DNA of 64,000 bases from an uncultured Sunxiuqinia sp. (GCF_947495665.1 NZ_CANLZV010000003.1:248001-312000); one strand, 5' to 3'. Positions 25,284-33,450 are shown, counted from the stretch's first letter. Made by a program: numbers and translations. Notes: a model not told the origin generated them from the letters alone.

Positions 25284-25324
25284 TTAGAATCCCCGGAGAT
25301 CAATATGAAGTCCGGGGATTCTAA
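25284..25324. terminator. 14-bp hairpin between sixA and rsmE
   Basis: TTAGAATCCCCGGA (25284-25297) and TCCGGGGATTCTAA (25311-25324) pair perfectly across a 13-base loop. It lies 27 bases after the sixA stop. There is no T run on the minus strand, so it may be a processing or mRNA-end structure rather than a classical terminator. Confidence 0.5.
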
Positions 25325-25350
25325 ACCTTAAGTTTACACTGAAAGGGTGG

Positions 25351-25845
25351 CTATTTAAGCATTCGTGGAATAAGGTGGAAAGCCAGGTCGCCTCCTCGTG
25401 CTGAAACACCTTCCCATTCGTCAACATCAAAGTCAACACCAACTGTAGAGCATGTTGGCATATCACTATTAAATAGCTTAACCAGATTGTTGGTCAGATG
25501 ATAAACCATAGGATTATGCCCAAACACAAAAACAGTTTGTATGTCATTTGGTATTTCACGCAAAAGGTCAATAAATTCTTGCGTGGTCATTCCCTCATAT
25601 AAGTCTTCTTCGAGTTGGATTGAATTGAGAGGATAACGAAAATTATCAGCATATATTTTGGCTGTTTTTAAAGCTCTTTTTGCTGGGCTTGAAATAATGA
25701 GATCTGCTTTTACGCCATCACCAATTAGCTTTAAACTAATTCGGTTTGCATCACTTTTTCCGCGGTCCCGAAGTTTTCGGCTAAAATCTTCATCGTAGCC
25801 ATAAGGGACTGCTTTTGCATGACGAACAATCACAACTCTTTTCAT
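25351..25845 (-). CDS. sixA: SixA-like phosphohistidine phosphatase
   Basis: The 164-residue histidine phosphatase has the signature VIVRHAKAVPYGYDEDF at the N-terminus (catalytic His near residue 8), an Arg in SSPAKRALKTA, Glu in LEEDLYEGM, and the second His in VFVFGHNPMV. SixA acts on phosphohistidine of phosphorelay or PTS proteins in E. coli. The partner here is unknown. It is divergent from the phosphoesterase gene. Confidence 0.88.
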   Translation of the reverse strand: MKRVVIVRHAKAVPYGYDEDFSRKLRDRGKSDANRISLKLIGDGVKADLIISSPAKRALKTAKIYADNFRYPLNSIQLEEDLYEGMTTQEFIDLLREIPNDIQTVFVFGHNPMVYHLTNNLVKLFNSDMPTCSTVGVDFDVDEWEGVSARGGDLAFHLIPRMLK

Positions 25846-25972
25846 GGGGTTAGATTTTGTATGTTTAACTATAAATATTACACTTCGTTTCGATTGTAAA
25901 ATCGGGATAAATAAATGATTTTACAACTAAAATAACCCTATTTTTGACGACTACACGTTAATAAAATTTGCA

Positions 25973-26473
25973 ATGAAAAGAATCGGATTGATATCAGATA
26001 CCCATGGAAAACTAAGCAAACGAGTGGTTCGTTTTTTGGAAGAGGTTGATGAAATTTGGCATGCCGGAGACATTGGTTCCGAAGAATTAGCCGATAAACT
26101 GATGGAGTTGAAGCCGCTGCGAGCAGTCTATGGAAATATTGATGGCCATGTTTTGCGTCGGATGTATCCTGAGAGTCTGCGTTTTTTTTGTGAAGAAGTT
26201 GATGTCCTGATAACACATATCGGGGGATACCCCGGGCGGTATGAACCCCGCATTAGAAAAGCAATGTACGCTAATCCTCCTCAGCTCTTTATTTCTGGGC
26301 ATTCTCATATACTGAAAGTTGTTCACGATAAGAAAATCAATACGTTACATATAAATCCCGGAGCTGCAGGAAATAGTGGATTCCATAATGTTTGCACTGC
26401 AGTTCGTTTTAAGATTGATGGAAAGAATATAAGTGACCTTGAAGTGTTAGAGTTCGAACGAACAAAATTCTAG
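25973..26473 (+). CDS. YfcE/MJ0936-type metallophosphoesterase
   Basis: The 166-residue calcineurin-like phosphoesterase carries all five metal motifs: SDTHGKL, WHAGDIGS, VYGNIDG, an ITHIGG equivalent, and SGHSH, followed by the family's INPGAAG. It probably hydrolyses phosphodiesters or phosphomonoesters in the cytoplasm. The natural substrate is unknown. A perfect -7 box (TATTTTTG, 25939-25946) precedes it, close enough for a short leader. Confidence 0.9.
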   Translation: MKRIGLISDTHGKLSKRVVRFLEEVDEIWHAGDIGSEELADKLMELKPLRAVYGNIDGHVLRRMYPESLRFFCEEVDVLITHIGGYPGRYEPRIRKAMYANPPQLFISGHSHILKVVHDKKINTLHINPGAAGNSGFHNVCTAVRFKIDGKNISDLEVLEFERTKF

Positions 26474-26475
26474 AT

Positions 26476-26550
26476 TATAGTCTATTTGAACTATATTGTT
26501 GTTGTATAGAATTATTAATCTATATTTGTAAATATAGTCTAAATGTTCTA
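26476..26550 (+). promoter_or_regulatory. Promoter of the SatD/DUF3307 operon framed by palindromes
   Basis: TTG (26499-26501) and a perfect TATATTTG -7 box (26521-26528) are 19 bases apart. Upstream, TATAGT (26476-26481) and ACTATA (26490-26495) form an inverted repeat. The -7 box itself lies in the 8-bp palindrome CTATATTT/AAATATAG (26520-26527/26530-26537). TATAGTCTA occurs at 26476-26484 and again at 26533-26541. Placement on both sides of the promoter suggests repressor sites. The helix-turn-helix SatD-like product is the obvious candidate binder, by inference. Confidence 0.5.
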
Positions 26551-26560
26551 ATTTTGACAT

Positions 26561-27214
26561 GTGGAAAAGATAGCCGTCATATCGTCTGATATAATAAATT
26601 CATCACAATTTGATGAGCAAGCCTTTTTGAACACGATGCATGTTCTTGAAGAGCCTGCCGGAACCTACTTGACCAATAAAGGGGAGCCTGTTTTATCAAG
26701 TAGAGGCGATAGCTTTCAGCTAATGACTGTTGATATTCAGCATAGTTTCATGAAAGCGATTTATTTAAAATCCTTTTTTAAGAAGCAGCAGATTGGGTTA
26801 AAAGATGAAAGAGAAAAAGCTCCTATCGATATTCGAATATCTCTGGCTGTTGGATATGCCAAAGAAATACCTGATCATATCGGTAAATCAATGGAAGAAC
26901 CTTTTGTGCTTTCCGGACGTGCACTTGATCAGATGAAAAAAAAGAAGCAAAGCTTTATTATTACGACAAGCCATGAGGAGTATAATAAAGAGTTCGAATT
27001 GATTTGCTCTTTTTTAGATCATCTTTTTAATGGATGGACACTGGCACAGGCTGAAGTAATTTATTATCTTGTTCAAGGATATAAACAGAAGGAAATTGCA
27101 GGTATACTGAACCTCTCACAACCATCGGTAAGTAACCGAATTCAGCTTGCCAATTGGAACCTTATTGAGAAAACGAACAGGCGGTTTCTTGAAATTGTTG
27201 AAAAAATTGACTAA
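26561..27214 (+). CDS. SatD-family protein with C-terminal helix-turn-helix
   Basis: The 217-residue protein starts at GTG. The N-terminal part (1-125) has motifs in the order seen in class III nucleotide cyclases: AVISSDIINSS (Asp10), SRGDSFQL (Asp50), a DIRISLAVGYA strand and an LSGRALDQM helix. The two Asp residues are about 40 apart, as for the metal-binding pair of that fold. Family membership (SatD) is recognised; the cyclase relation is my inference. Residues 158-217 form a LuxR/sigma-like helix-turn-helix (YKQKEIAGILNLSQPSVSNRI). It is followed after 2 bases by the DUF3307 gene. The activity is unknown. Confidence 0.75.
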   Translation: MEKIAVISSDIINSSQFDEQAFLNTMHVLEEPAGTYLTNKGEPVLSSRGDSFQLMTVDIQHSFMKAIYLKSFFKKQQIGLKDEREKAPIDIRISLAVGYAKEIPDHIGKSMEEPFVLSGRALDQMKKKKQSFIITTSHEEYNKEFELICSFLDHLFNGWTLAQAEVIYYLVQGYKQKEIAGILNLSQPSVSNRIQLANWNLIEKTNRRFLEIVEKID

Positions 27215-27216
27215 TA

Positions 27217-27939
27217 ATGGTTTTATTGCTTCGATTGTTAATTGCGCATTTGTTGGCTGATTTTTTGTTTCAGCCTGGCTCTTGGGTGACGGAAAAGAAT
27301 GAACGCGGAATTAAATCGGTAAAATTACTCCTGCATGTGCTTGTTGTTACTTTTCTATCGGTCGTTTTAACATTGGACTATTTTTCATGGAAAATTCCCG
27401 TTTTTATATTCGTATTTCATTATTTGATTGACCTGGGAAAGATATACTTAAAGCCAGCCAAACTCAATCATTTGCTATGGTTCTTGTTTGATCAGCTGGT
27501 TCATTTGGTGGCAATAGTGGCTGTTGTTGCAATAACAAATCATTTTTCATTTGATTGGAAAATGAAGTTTACGGAGTTAGTTACCGACCCAAACCTATTG
27601 GTTTTAATTGTAGCCTATATTTTCGTCATTTGGCCATCTATGATCATTATTAACCTGGCAACAAAACGATGGCAAAATCAAATGAATGAAGGAGCAGAAC
27701 CCAGTTTGCCTAATGCAGGGAAATGGATTGGTATTTTAGAACGCGTTTTAGTTTTGACTTTTGTTTTGACAGCCCAGTTTCAGGCGATTGGTTTTCTGAT
27801 TGCAGCCAAATCCATTTTGCGAATCTCAGTAAAAAGTGAAGCTCATGCCCGTTTGCTTTCCGAGTATGTTTTAGTGGGAACCTTTATCAGCTTTGCCATT
27901 GCTATTTTAATTGGGCTATCTGCTCTCTCCTTTTTGTAA
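27217..27939 (+). CDS. DUF3307 polytopic membrane protein
   Basis: The 240-residue inner-membrane protein has about six hydrophobic helices. The N-terminus LLRLLIAHLLADFLFQPGSWV...KNERGIKS carries the conserved HLLADF and Gln of the DUF3307 family, and FHYLIDLGKIYLK supplies a conserved His-Asp pair within a helix. The family is widespread but has no established function that I know of. It lies 2 bases after the SatD-like gene and the two are surely one operon, so a shared task is likely. A terminator follows at 27946-27995. Confidence 0.8.
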   Translation: MVLLLRLLIAHLLADFLFQPGSWVTEKNERGIKSVKLLLHVLVVTFLSVVLTLDYFSWKIPVFIFVFHYLIDLGKIYLKPAKLNHLLWFLFDQLVHLVAIVAVVAITNHFSFDWKMKFTELVTDPNLLVLIVAYIFVIWPSMIIINLATKRWQNQMNEGAEPSLPNAGKWIGILERVLVLTFVLTAQFQAIGFLIAAKSILRISVKSEAHARLLSEYVLVGTFISFAIAILIGLSALSFL

Positions 27940-27945
27940 TAAACT

Positions 27946-27995
27946 GCATGGCAGTAGAATGCCGATATTTCACTCTACTCCATGCTGTCTTTTTT
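27946..27995 (+). terminator. Terminator of the SatD/DUF3307 operon
   Basis: GCATGGcAGTAGA (27946-27958) pairs with TCTACTCCATGC (27974-27985), with one bulged C, followed by TGTC and a T run to 27995. It lies just after the DUF3307 stop and is convergent with prmA. Confidence 0.75.
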
Positions 27996-28042
27996 AGTTT
28001 CTTTTTGTTGCAACTACAGTTTGGCTGTCTGTCAGATTCTGC

Positions 28043-28873
28043 TTATTTCTGGAAGGCACAAGCAATCCAATTATTTTGTTCTTTTATTTCAACTTTTCGT
28101 AGCCCAAGCTCTGTAGCTTTTACCAAAATATCCTCTAAATCTTCGTTGTAGAATCCGCTGACAATTAAAAGTCCTTCATCATTTAAAACAGAAATGTATT
28201 TTTCGATATCCTGAAGAATGACATTCTTTTGAATGTTTGCGAGAATGACATCAAATGTTTTTTCGCCGAGCAGCTGGGCATCGCCTATAAGGGCCTCGAG
28301 GTTGGAAACATTGTTTAGTCTGGAATTCTCAACAACGGCTTCGAATGACCAGCTGTCGATATCAATGGCTGTAACGCTGGCTGCACCCAGCATTGATGCG
28401 TAAATGCCTAAAATTCCTGTTCCACACCCCATGTCCAGTACCGTTTCGTTTTCCAGGTTGATTTCCGAAAGGTGGCTCATCATCAGGCTGGTTGTTTCGT
28501 GGTTTCCGGTTCCAAAAGCCATGTTGGGTTCAATAACAATTTCGTATTGAGCTTGCGGGTAGTCTTTGTGAAACGGTGCCCGAATCAGTACCTGGTTGTT
28601 GATTAACAATGGTTTGAAATAGTTTTTTTCCCATTCTTCGTTCCAGTTGATGTCAGGCATTTGCTCTTCCGAAAAATTTACCTGAAACGGAAGCGTTGAC
28701 AGGCAAGTTTCGATTGCTTCAGTGGAAACCTTATTGATTGGGAAAAAGGCATTGACCTCTTGCTCGGTTTCATCAAAGCTCTCAAAATCAAGTTCAGACA
28801 AGTAAGCTACCAGAATTTCACGGTTGGTTTCATTGTCTGGTGTAAGTTTAAACGTGGCTTTCGTATATTTCAT
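28043..28873 (-). CDS. prmA: Ribosomal protein L11 methyltransferase
   Basis: PrmA trimethylates ribosomal protein L11. The 276 residues include the N-terminal L11-recognition region (WNEEWEKNYFKPLLI), then FGTGNHETTSLMM, the SAM-binding VLDMGCGTGILGIYA and the methyltransferase motif IL/VILANIQKNV. It is downstream of tpiA on the same strand but separated from it by a strong hairpin. Confidence 0.95.
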   Translation of the reverse strand: MKYTKATFKLTPDNETNREILVAYLSELDFESFDETEQEVNAFFPINKVSTEAIETCLSTLPFQVNFSEEQMPDINWNEEWEKNYFKPLLINNQVLIRAPFHKDYPQAQYEIVIEPNMAFGTGNHETTSLMMSHLSEINLENETVLDMGCGTGILGIYASMLGAASVTAIDIDSWSFEAVVENSRLNNVSNLEALIGDAQLLGEKTFDVILANIQKNVILQDIEKYISVLNDEGLLIVSGFYNEDLEDILVKATELGLRKVEIKEQNNWIACAFQK

Positions 28874-28902
28874 CTCTTTTGTTGTCTAATTTTGTACGAA
28901 GA

Positions 28903-28935
28903 TAAAAAAAGCCATCCGGTAAAAACCAGATGGCT
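28903..28935 (-). terminator. Rho-independent terminator of tpiA
   Basis: On the minus strand AGCCATCTGGT (28935-28925) pairs with ACCGGATGGCT (28920-28910) with one mismatch, followed by a run of T (28909-28903). It lies 29 bases past the tpiA stop. Confidence 0.85.
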
Positions 28936-28963
28936 CATGATTATTTTTTGTTTCGCGTGCTGA

Positions 28964-29722
28964 CTAGTAGGCGTTGATAATAGCCAGGAAGTCTTCAGCT
29001 TTCAGCGAAGCACCACCAATCAAACCACCGTCGATGTCTGGGTTAGCAAACAGTTCGTTGGCATTTTTAGGGCTGCAGCTTCCACCGTAAAGGATTGAAG
29101 TATTTTCAGCAACTTCAGCACCAAATTTGTCGGTAATCAATCCACGGATGAAAGCCAACATTTCCTGAGCTTGTTCTGAACTGGCAGTAACACCTGTTCC
29201 AATTGCCCAGATTGGTTCGTATGCGATAATGATTTTTGAAAAATCTTCAGCTGAAAGATTGAAAACTGTTTCTTCCAATTGCGTTTTTACAAAATCGTTT
29301 TGAGTTCCTGCTTCGCGAACATCTAAAGCCTCGCCGCAGCAGTAAATAGGAGTCAATCCGTTTTCCAAAGTCAAAGCTACTTTTTTGTTCAAAATTTCGC
29401 TTGTTTCACCGTAGTACTCACGTCTTTCAGAGTGACCTAGGATTACGTATTCGGCTCCGGTTGATTTTACCATAGAAGCAGAAACTTCACCAGTGTAAGC
29501 TCCTTTTGCTTCTGCGGCACAGTTTTGAGATGCTACACCAATACGGTTAGTATCAACAGCATCAACAACACTTGTAATATGAGTGAAGGGAGTTCCCAGA
29601 ACAACAACAACATCTTTAGCGCCTTCTTTAGCAACTAATTCATTTACTGCTTTGGCTAGTTCAACACCTTCCTGAACGGTTGTGTTACATTTCCAGTTAC
29701 CCGCAACAACTTTTTTTCTCAT
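28964..29722 (-). CDS. tpiA: Triose-phosphate isomerase
   Basis: This enzyme interconverts dihydroxyacetone phosphate and glyceraldehyde 3-phosphate in glycolysis. The 252 residues match the family length. Catalytic Lys is in AGNWKCN, the His in [11 protein letters not shown], Glu in [12 protein letters not shown] (followed by the flexible loop), and the phosphate loop is YGGSCSPKN with GLIGGASL at the end. It is monocistronic with its own terminator. Confidence 0.97.
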   Translation of the reverse strand: MRKKVVAGNWKCNTTVQEGVELAKAVNELVAKEGAKDVVVVLGTPFTHITSVVDAVDTNRIGVASQNCAAEAKGAYTGEVSASMVKSTGAEYVILGHSERREYYGETSEILNKKVALTLENGLTPIYCCGEALDVREAGTQNDFVKTQLEETVFNLSAEDFSKIIIAYEPIWAIGTGVTASSEQAQEMLAFIRGLITDKFGAEVAENTSILYGGSCSPKNANELFANPDIDGGLIGGASLKAEDFLAIINAY

Positions 29723-29851
29723 GATTTTTTATTTTGTGGAATGTAAAAATTGATTCAAAAAATATCGTCTCAAAAATAGGAAAAGCAGCCAAAACCACCT
29801 AACGAATCTTTCTCCAACTTTGGAATTTAACTTTAGGTTAAACCCGCTAAG

Positions 29852-30274
29852 TCAGAAAGTAAGAGTATGCCAACCCTCTTTTAAATAGTTGCTTAACGGG
29901 ATGCCCATGCCTTTTACATCAATGTCCATTGCTTTTAATTTATCTACAACGCCATACATGTCAGCACAATAGTAGCATGCTTCAATTTTTACGCCTGATT
30001 GCTGCATGGTTTTGATGTAGTCTTGAAGCATCTTGTTTTCGGTCAGTAGTTTGGCAGAAGGGCCCCAGACAATCAATACAACTTCGTCAAACCATCCTTG
30101 TTTTTTGGCATTGTTGGTATACATGAAGCACACTTTTTCAGCAACTTCCGGATCGCCGCTGGTCCATAGCACTGCCAGCTTATTGCTGTTATCGTCAATT
30201 GTTTCGAGTTTGGTTGCAAAACTGTTGCCAGAAAGCGTCAGAATAGTGATTAGTACAAGTAAATAACTTTTCAT
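29852..30274 (-). CDS. Exported DsrE-like protein
   Basis: The 140-residue protein has a signal peptide (MKSYLLVLITILTLSGNSFA) and a mature part resembling the DsrE/DsrF fold: LAVLWTSGDPEVAEKVCFMY, VVLIVWGPSAKLL, then VKIEACYYCADMYGV with a Cys-x2-Cys-like pair (CYYC) and IPLSNYLKEGW at the end. DsrE proteins handle sulfur or redox-active thiols. A periplasmic version with this Cys pair may act in thiol or sulfur handling, which is inference. It stands alone and is divergent from the nitrilase-family gene. Confidence 0.75.
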   Translation of the reverse strand: MKSYLLVLITILTLSGNSFATKLETIDDNSNKLAVLWTSGDPEVAEKVCFMYTNNAKKQGWFDEVVLIVWGPSAKLLTENKMLQDYIKTMQQSGVKIEACYYCADMYGVVDKLKAMDIDVKGMGIPLSNYLKEGWHTLTF

Positions 30275-30489
30275 GATTGCTTAATTTTGTGGGTTTCAGC
30301 TTAATTTAGAACTAATGTATGGAAAATCAAAATCAGGTAGGATAGGGAGGTTTGTCGTAGTCCTATTTTGTGCGGAATTTTGGTTGTGAGTCTTAATTTG
30401 GAGCTATGATAAACATATTTTGTTGGCTACACACCTCAAACTTTTTATGAGTAACTTTACCCACTTGCACGTAAAATGAATTGAGAGGC

Positions 30490-31281
30490 ATGGAATTGGT
30501 TGAAAACGATTTGAATATTACCCTGGTACAATGCGATTTGTTTTGGGAGCAACCCGCTGAAAACCGGAAACATCTGACTCGCTTGCTGCATGATTTGCCG
30601 GAGAATACGGATTTGGTGGTTTTCCCCGAGATGTTTGCTACCGGGTTTAGCATGCAGGTTGTGCAATGGGCCGAGCCAATGGATGGAGAAACCATTGCCT
30701 GGATGAAGGAATTGGCGATTGCCAGGCAGGCATCGATAGCCGGAAGCTTGATGATTCATGAGGGTGGTTCGTTTTTTAACCGCTTTGTTTTTGTACATCC
30801 CGATGGAAGGCTCGACTATTACGACAAGCGGCATCTTTTTTCGATGGGAGAGGAGCATGTTCATTTTACGGCAGGGCAAAACCGAAAACTGATTCAAATA
30901 AAATCTTTTCGAATACTGCCTCAGGTTTGTTACGATTTGCGTTTTCCGGTATTTAGCCGCAACCGGCAGGACTACGATTTGTTAATCAATACGGCCAACT
31001 GGCCCGCTCCCCGCCGCGAAATATGGCAAACGCTGCTAAAAGCCCGGGCCATTGAAAACCAGGCGTATGTTGCCGGCGTGAATCGAATTGGCCGTGATGC
31101 CAAAGGCATCAATTATAAGGGCGATAGCTGCCTGGTGGACGCAAAAGGAAAACCCATGTTGATTGCAGAAGAGAATAAAGAGCAGCTGCTTCATGCTAAA
31201 CTCTCTAAAAGCTCGCTGGGGCGCTTTCGTAAAAACTTTCCAGTACTACCTGACGCAGATGATTTTCAATTAAATTCATAG
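30490..31281 (+). CDS. Nitrilase-superfamily amidase (omega-amidase YafV-like)
   Basis: The 263-residue carbon-nitrogen hydrolase has a complete Glu-Lys-Cys triad: Glu in LVVFPEMFATGFSM, Lys in YYDKRHLFSMGEE, Cys in LPQVCYDLRFPVF. The sequence fits the YafV/Nit2 group, which deaminates alpha-ketoglutaramate or alpha-ketosuccinamate left by transamination (metabolite repair). I chose the ATG at 30490 over a TTG at 30481. It ends before the long blaI regulatory region. Confidence 0.9.
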   Translation: MELVENDLNITLVQCDLFWEQPAENRKHLTRLLHDLPENTDLVVFPEMFATGFSMQVVQWAEPMDGETIAWMKELAIARQASIAGSLMIHEGGSFFNRFVFVHPDGRLDYYDKRHLFSMGEEHVHFTAGQNRKLIQIKSFRILPQVCYDLRFPVFSRNRQDYDLLINTANWPAPRREIWQTLLKARAIENQAYVAGVNRIGRDAKGINYKGDSCLVDAKGKPMLIAEENKEQLLHAKLSKSSLGRFRKNFPVLPDADDFQLNS

Positions 31282-31350
31282 TTGTAAGTTGCAGATAGTT
31301 AAAGGTATGTGCCTTTGGTTGTTAATTCAAACTCATCATTAACTATGAAT

Positions 31351-31385
31351 TTAGTTTGAAAACTAATAAATTAGTTGTAGGTTTG
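31351..31385 (+). promoter_or_regulatory. Distal blaI promoter overlapped by candidate BlaI operators
   Basis: TTTG (31355-31358) and a perfect TAGGTTTG -7 box (31378-31385) are 19 bases apart. The palindrome TTAGTTT/AAACTAA (31351-31357/31360-31366) covers the -33 element, and AACTAAT/ATTAGTT (31361-31367/31370-31376) fills the spacer. BlaI/MecI-type repressors bind AT-rich dyads like these. Confidence 0.6.
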
Positions 31386-31490
31386 AATTGGAATTCCAAA
31401 TCAGTATTCATTTAAACTCAATTGTATGAAAGCAAAAAACGAATTAACAAGCAAAGAGCCTTTTCCCTAGCGCTTTTTTTTTAACCAATA

Positions 31491-31530
31491 AAACTAAGAG
31501 TTTAGTTTATAAACTATGTTTCTAGTTTTG
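31491..31530 (+). promoter_or_regulatory. Proximal blaI promoter with second operator
   Basis: The perfect palindrome TAGTTTATAAACTA (31503-31516) and an overlapping AAACTAA/TTAGTTT inverted pair (31491-31497/31502-31508) lie just upstream of a perfect TAGTTTTG -7 box (31523-31530). The half-site AGTTT/AAACT is the same as at the distal promoter, so both are likely bound by the same BlaI-type repressor. Confidence 0.6.
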
Positions 31531-31574
31531 TGGCTTGATTTTTGTTATTGATTCAACCTATAAAAATTGACCCC

Positions 31575-31961
31575 ATGAAAGAATTGACCAAAGCCGAAGA
31601 ACAAGTGATGCAACTACTCTGGAAAAAGGAGAAAGCCTTTGTAAAGGAGTTGATCGAGCAAATGCCTGAGCCAAAACCCGCGTACAACACAGTTTCAACC
31701 ATTGTTCGCATATTGGAGAAAAAGGGCTTTGTAGGTTACGAGGCTTTTGGAAAGACTCACCGGTACTTCCCACTCATCAGCAAAAAGGAGTATACCCGGA
31801 AATACATGAAAACCTTTATGAAAGGCTATTTCAGTAATTCCTTTAAGGAAATGGTTTCCTTTTTTGCCCGCGAAGACAATATGAGTATTGCCGAGTTGGA
31901 AGAGCTCATGAAAGAAGTTGGAAAAGATTTGGAAAACGAAAAAGGTAAAAACGATGAATAG
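31575..31961 (+). CDS. BlaI/MecI/CopY-family repressor
   Basis: The 128-residue winged-helix repressor begins MKELTKAEEQVMQLLWKKEK, typical of BlaI/MecI, continues with the recognition region KPAYNTVSTIVRILEKKGFV and KTHRYFPLISKKEY, and has a C-terminal dimerisation helix set. The ATG at 31575 is chosen over an upstream in-frame alternative start at 31542. It overlaps the M56 peptidase gene by 8 bases, the standard repressor/sensor pair, and the dyads upstream are likely its own operators. Confidence 0.93.
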   Translation: MKELTKAEEQVMQLLWKKEKAFVKELIEQMPEPKPAYNTVSTIVRILEKKGFVGYEAFGKTHRYFPLISKKEYTRKYMKTFMKGYFSNSFKEMVSFFAREDNMSIAELEELMKEVGKDLENEKGKNDE

Positions 31962-33450
31962 TTTTATTAACTACATTCTGGAGTCGGGGATTAGCCTAGG
32001 AGCTTTATCTCTTATCTACTTTGTGTTTTTGCGGCATGAAACGTTTTTTAAAACCAACCGCTTGTTTCTGCTTTTTGCCGTTGTATTTTCCAGCTTGCTG
32101 CCTTTGTTGCATTTCAAAATCTATGGTTCAGGCGGAGTGGTGGCCTTGGAGAATTCCGGAGCCACCAACATGTTGGAAGCCATTACGGTTAGCAGTTCTG
32201 CTGTTTCCAATTCTTTGATTGGCTGGATTTCAGCCAGTCAGGTAATCATTGGTGGCTATTTTACGATAGCTGGTTTGATGGCTTTGGTGGTTGCCTGGCG
32301 CATTTACCAGCTGGTTCGGGTGATCCGGCAAGGAGAGCTCGTTTCCAAACATGGAATCAATTACGTTTATATCGATGATAATTCAAGCCCATATTCCTTC
32401 CTCGATTATTTGTTTGTGAGCCGAAACCTGGAAACGAAACCCGGGTGGGAGAAGATGCTTGCACACGAATGCGAACATATTCGCCAGGGACATACGGTGG
32501 ATATCTTAATACTCGAACTGATCAGTATTATTCAATGGTTCAATCCATTCTTCTGGTTGCTTCGGAGAGTGATCAAGGAAAACCATGAGTATATGGCTGA
32601 CCAGGCAGTATTAAATAAAGGAGTGGCTATAAATCATTACAAGGAAATATTAGTCACCCAGTTTATTGGCGAACAATTTTCGATTGCCAATAATTTCAAC
32701 TCTTCCTTAATCAAATCAAGACTAAAAATGATGACAAAAATAAAATCTTCCAAGAAAGCGAATTTCCGTTATTTAATCGGATTGATGGCAGCTATTACGC
32801 TGGTGTTGGTTTTTGCCTGCGAAAACAAAGAAGCTGCACTGGTTGAACCGGAAAGCGGTGTTGTACTGAAGTCGGCAGCAAGCGAGCAGCCTTTAATCAT
32901 AATTGACGGAGAACTGGCAGGTAAAGAAACAATGGATCGGCTGGACCCGAAAGATATTACCAGTGTGAATGTCGTTAAGCAAGCTGATGATGTCTATATC
33001 CAAAAGTATGGCGACTTGGCCAAAAACGGGGTGATTGAAATTACCTTGAAATCCGGGGCAATGGATGCTCAAAATACCGATGTAGATGACGTTGTTGTTG
33101 TGGCGTATGGTAATTCGTCGCCTGAATCGTCTGATCCTGTTTTCCATGTGGTTGATGAAATGCCTGAATTCCCGGGTGGAGAATTGGCCTTGCGCAAGTT
33201 TATTGCGAGGAATATTAAGTATCCTGTTTCAGCGAAGGAAAATGGCGTTCAGGGCAAGGTTTATGTAACTTTTGTGGTCGAAAAAGATGGTTCGGTTGGC
33301 CGCACCAAAATTGCAAGAGGTGTTGATACCGCACTGGACTATGAAGCTTTACGCGTGATTAACCAATCACCCAAATGGACCCCTGGAAAGCACAAAGGGG
33401 AGCTCGTTGCTGTGTCGTTTACGGTGCCCATTAATTTTGTTTTAGAATAA
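31954..33450 (+). CDS. BlaR1-type M56 peptidase sensor with C-terminal TonB domain
   Basis: The 498-residue membrane protein has several N-terminal helices and a cytoplasmic-facing zinc-metalloprotease segment LAHECEHIRQGHTVD (HExxH at 171-175) with a downstream ENHEYMADQAVL. One more helix follows (about 276-290), then a periplasmic region. That region lacks the penicillin-binding domain of classical BlaR1. It has instead a segment resembling a TonB-receptor plug (about 313-370: IIIDGELAGK...YGDLAKNGVIEITLKSG) and a TonB C-terminal domain (about 397-498: PEFPGGELALRKFIARNIKYP, QGKVYVTFVVEKDGSV). M56 sensors cleave the repressor on a signal. The signal here is unknown. Confidence 0.9.
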   Translation: MNSFINYILESGISLGALSLIYFVFLRHETFFKTNRLFLLFAVVFSSLLPLLHFKIYGSGGVVALENSGATNMLEAITVSSSAVSNSLIGWISASQVIIGGYFTIAGLMALVVAWRIYQLVRVIRQGELVSKHGINYVYIDDNSSPYSFLDYLFVSRNLETKPGWEKMLAHECEHIRQGHTVDILILELISIIQWFNPFFWLLRRVIKENHEYMADQAVLNKGVAINHYKEILVTQFIGEQFSIANNFNSSLIKSRLKMMTKIKSSKKANFRYLIGLMAAITLVLVFACENKEAALVEPESGVVLKSAASEQPLIIIDGELAGKETMDRLDPKDITSVNVVKQADDVYIQKYGDLAKNGVIEITLKSGAMDAQNTDVDDVVVVAYGNSSPESSDPVFHVVDEMPEFPGGELALRKFIARNIKYPVSAKENGVQGKVYVTFVVEKDGSVGRTKIARGVDTALDYEALRVINQSPKWTPGKHKGELVAVSFTVPINFVLE

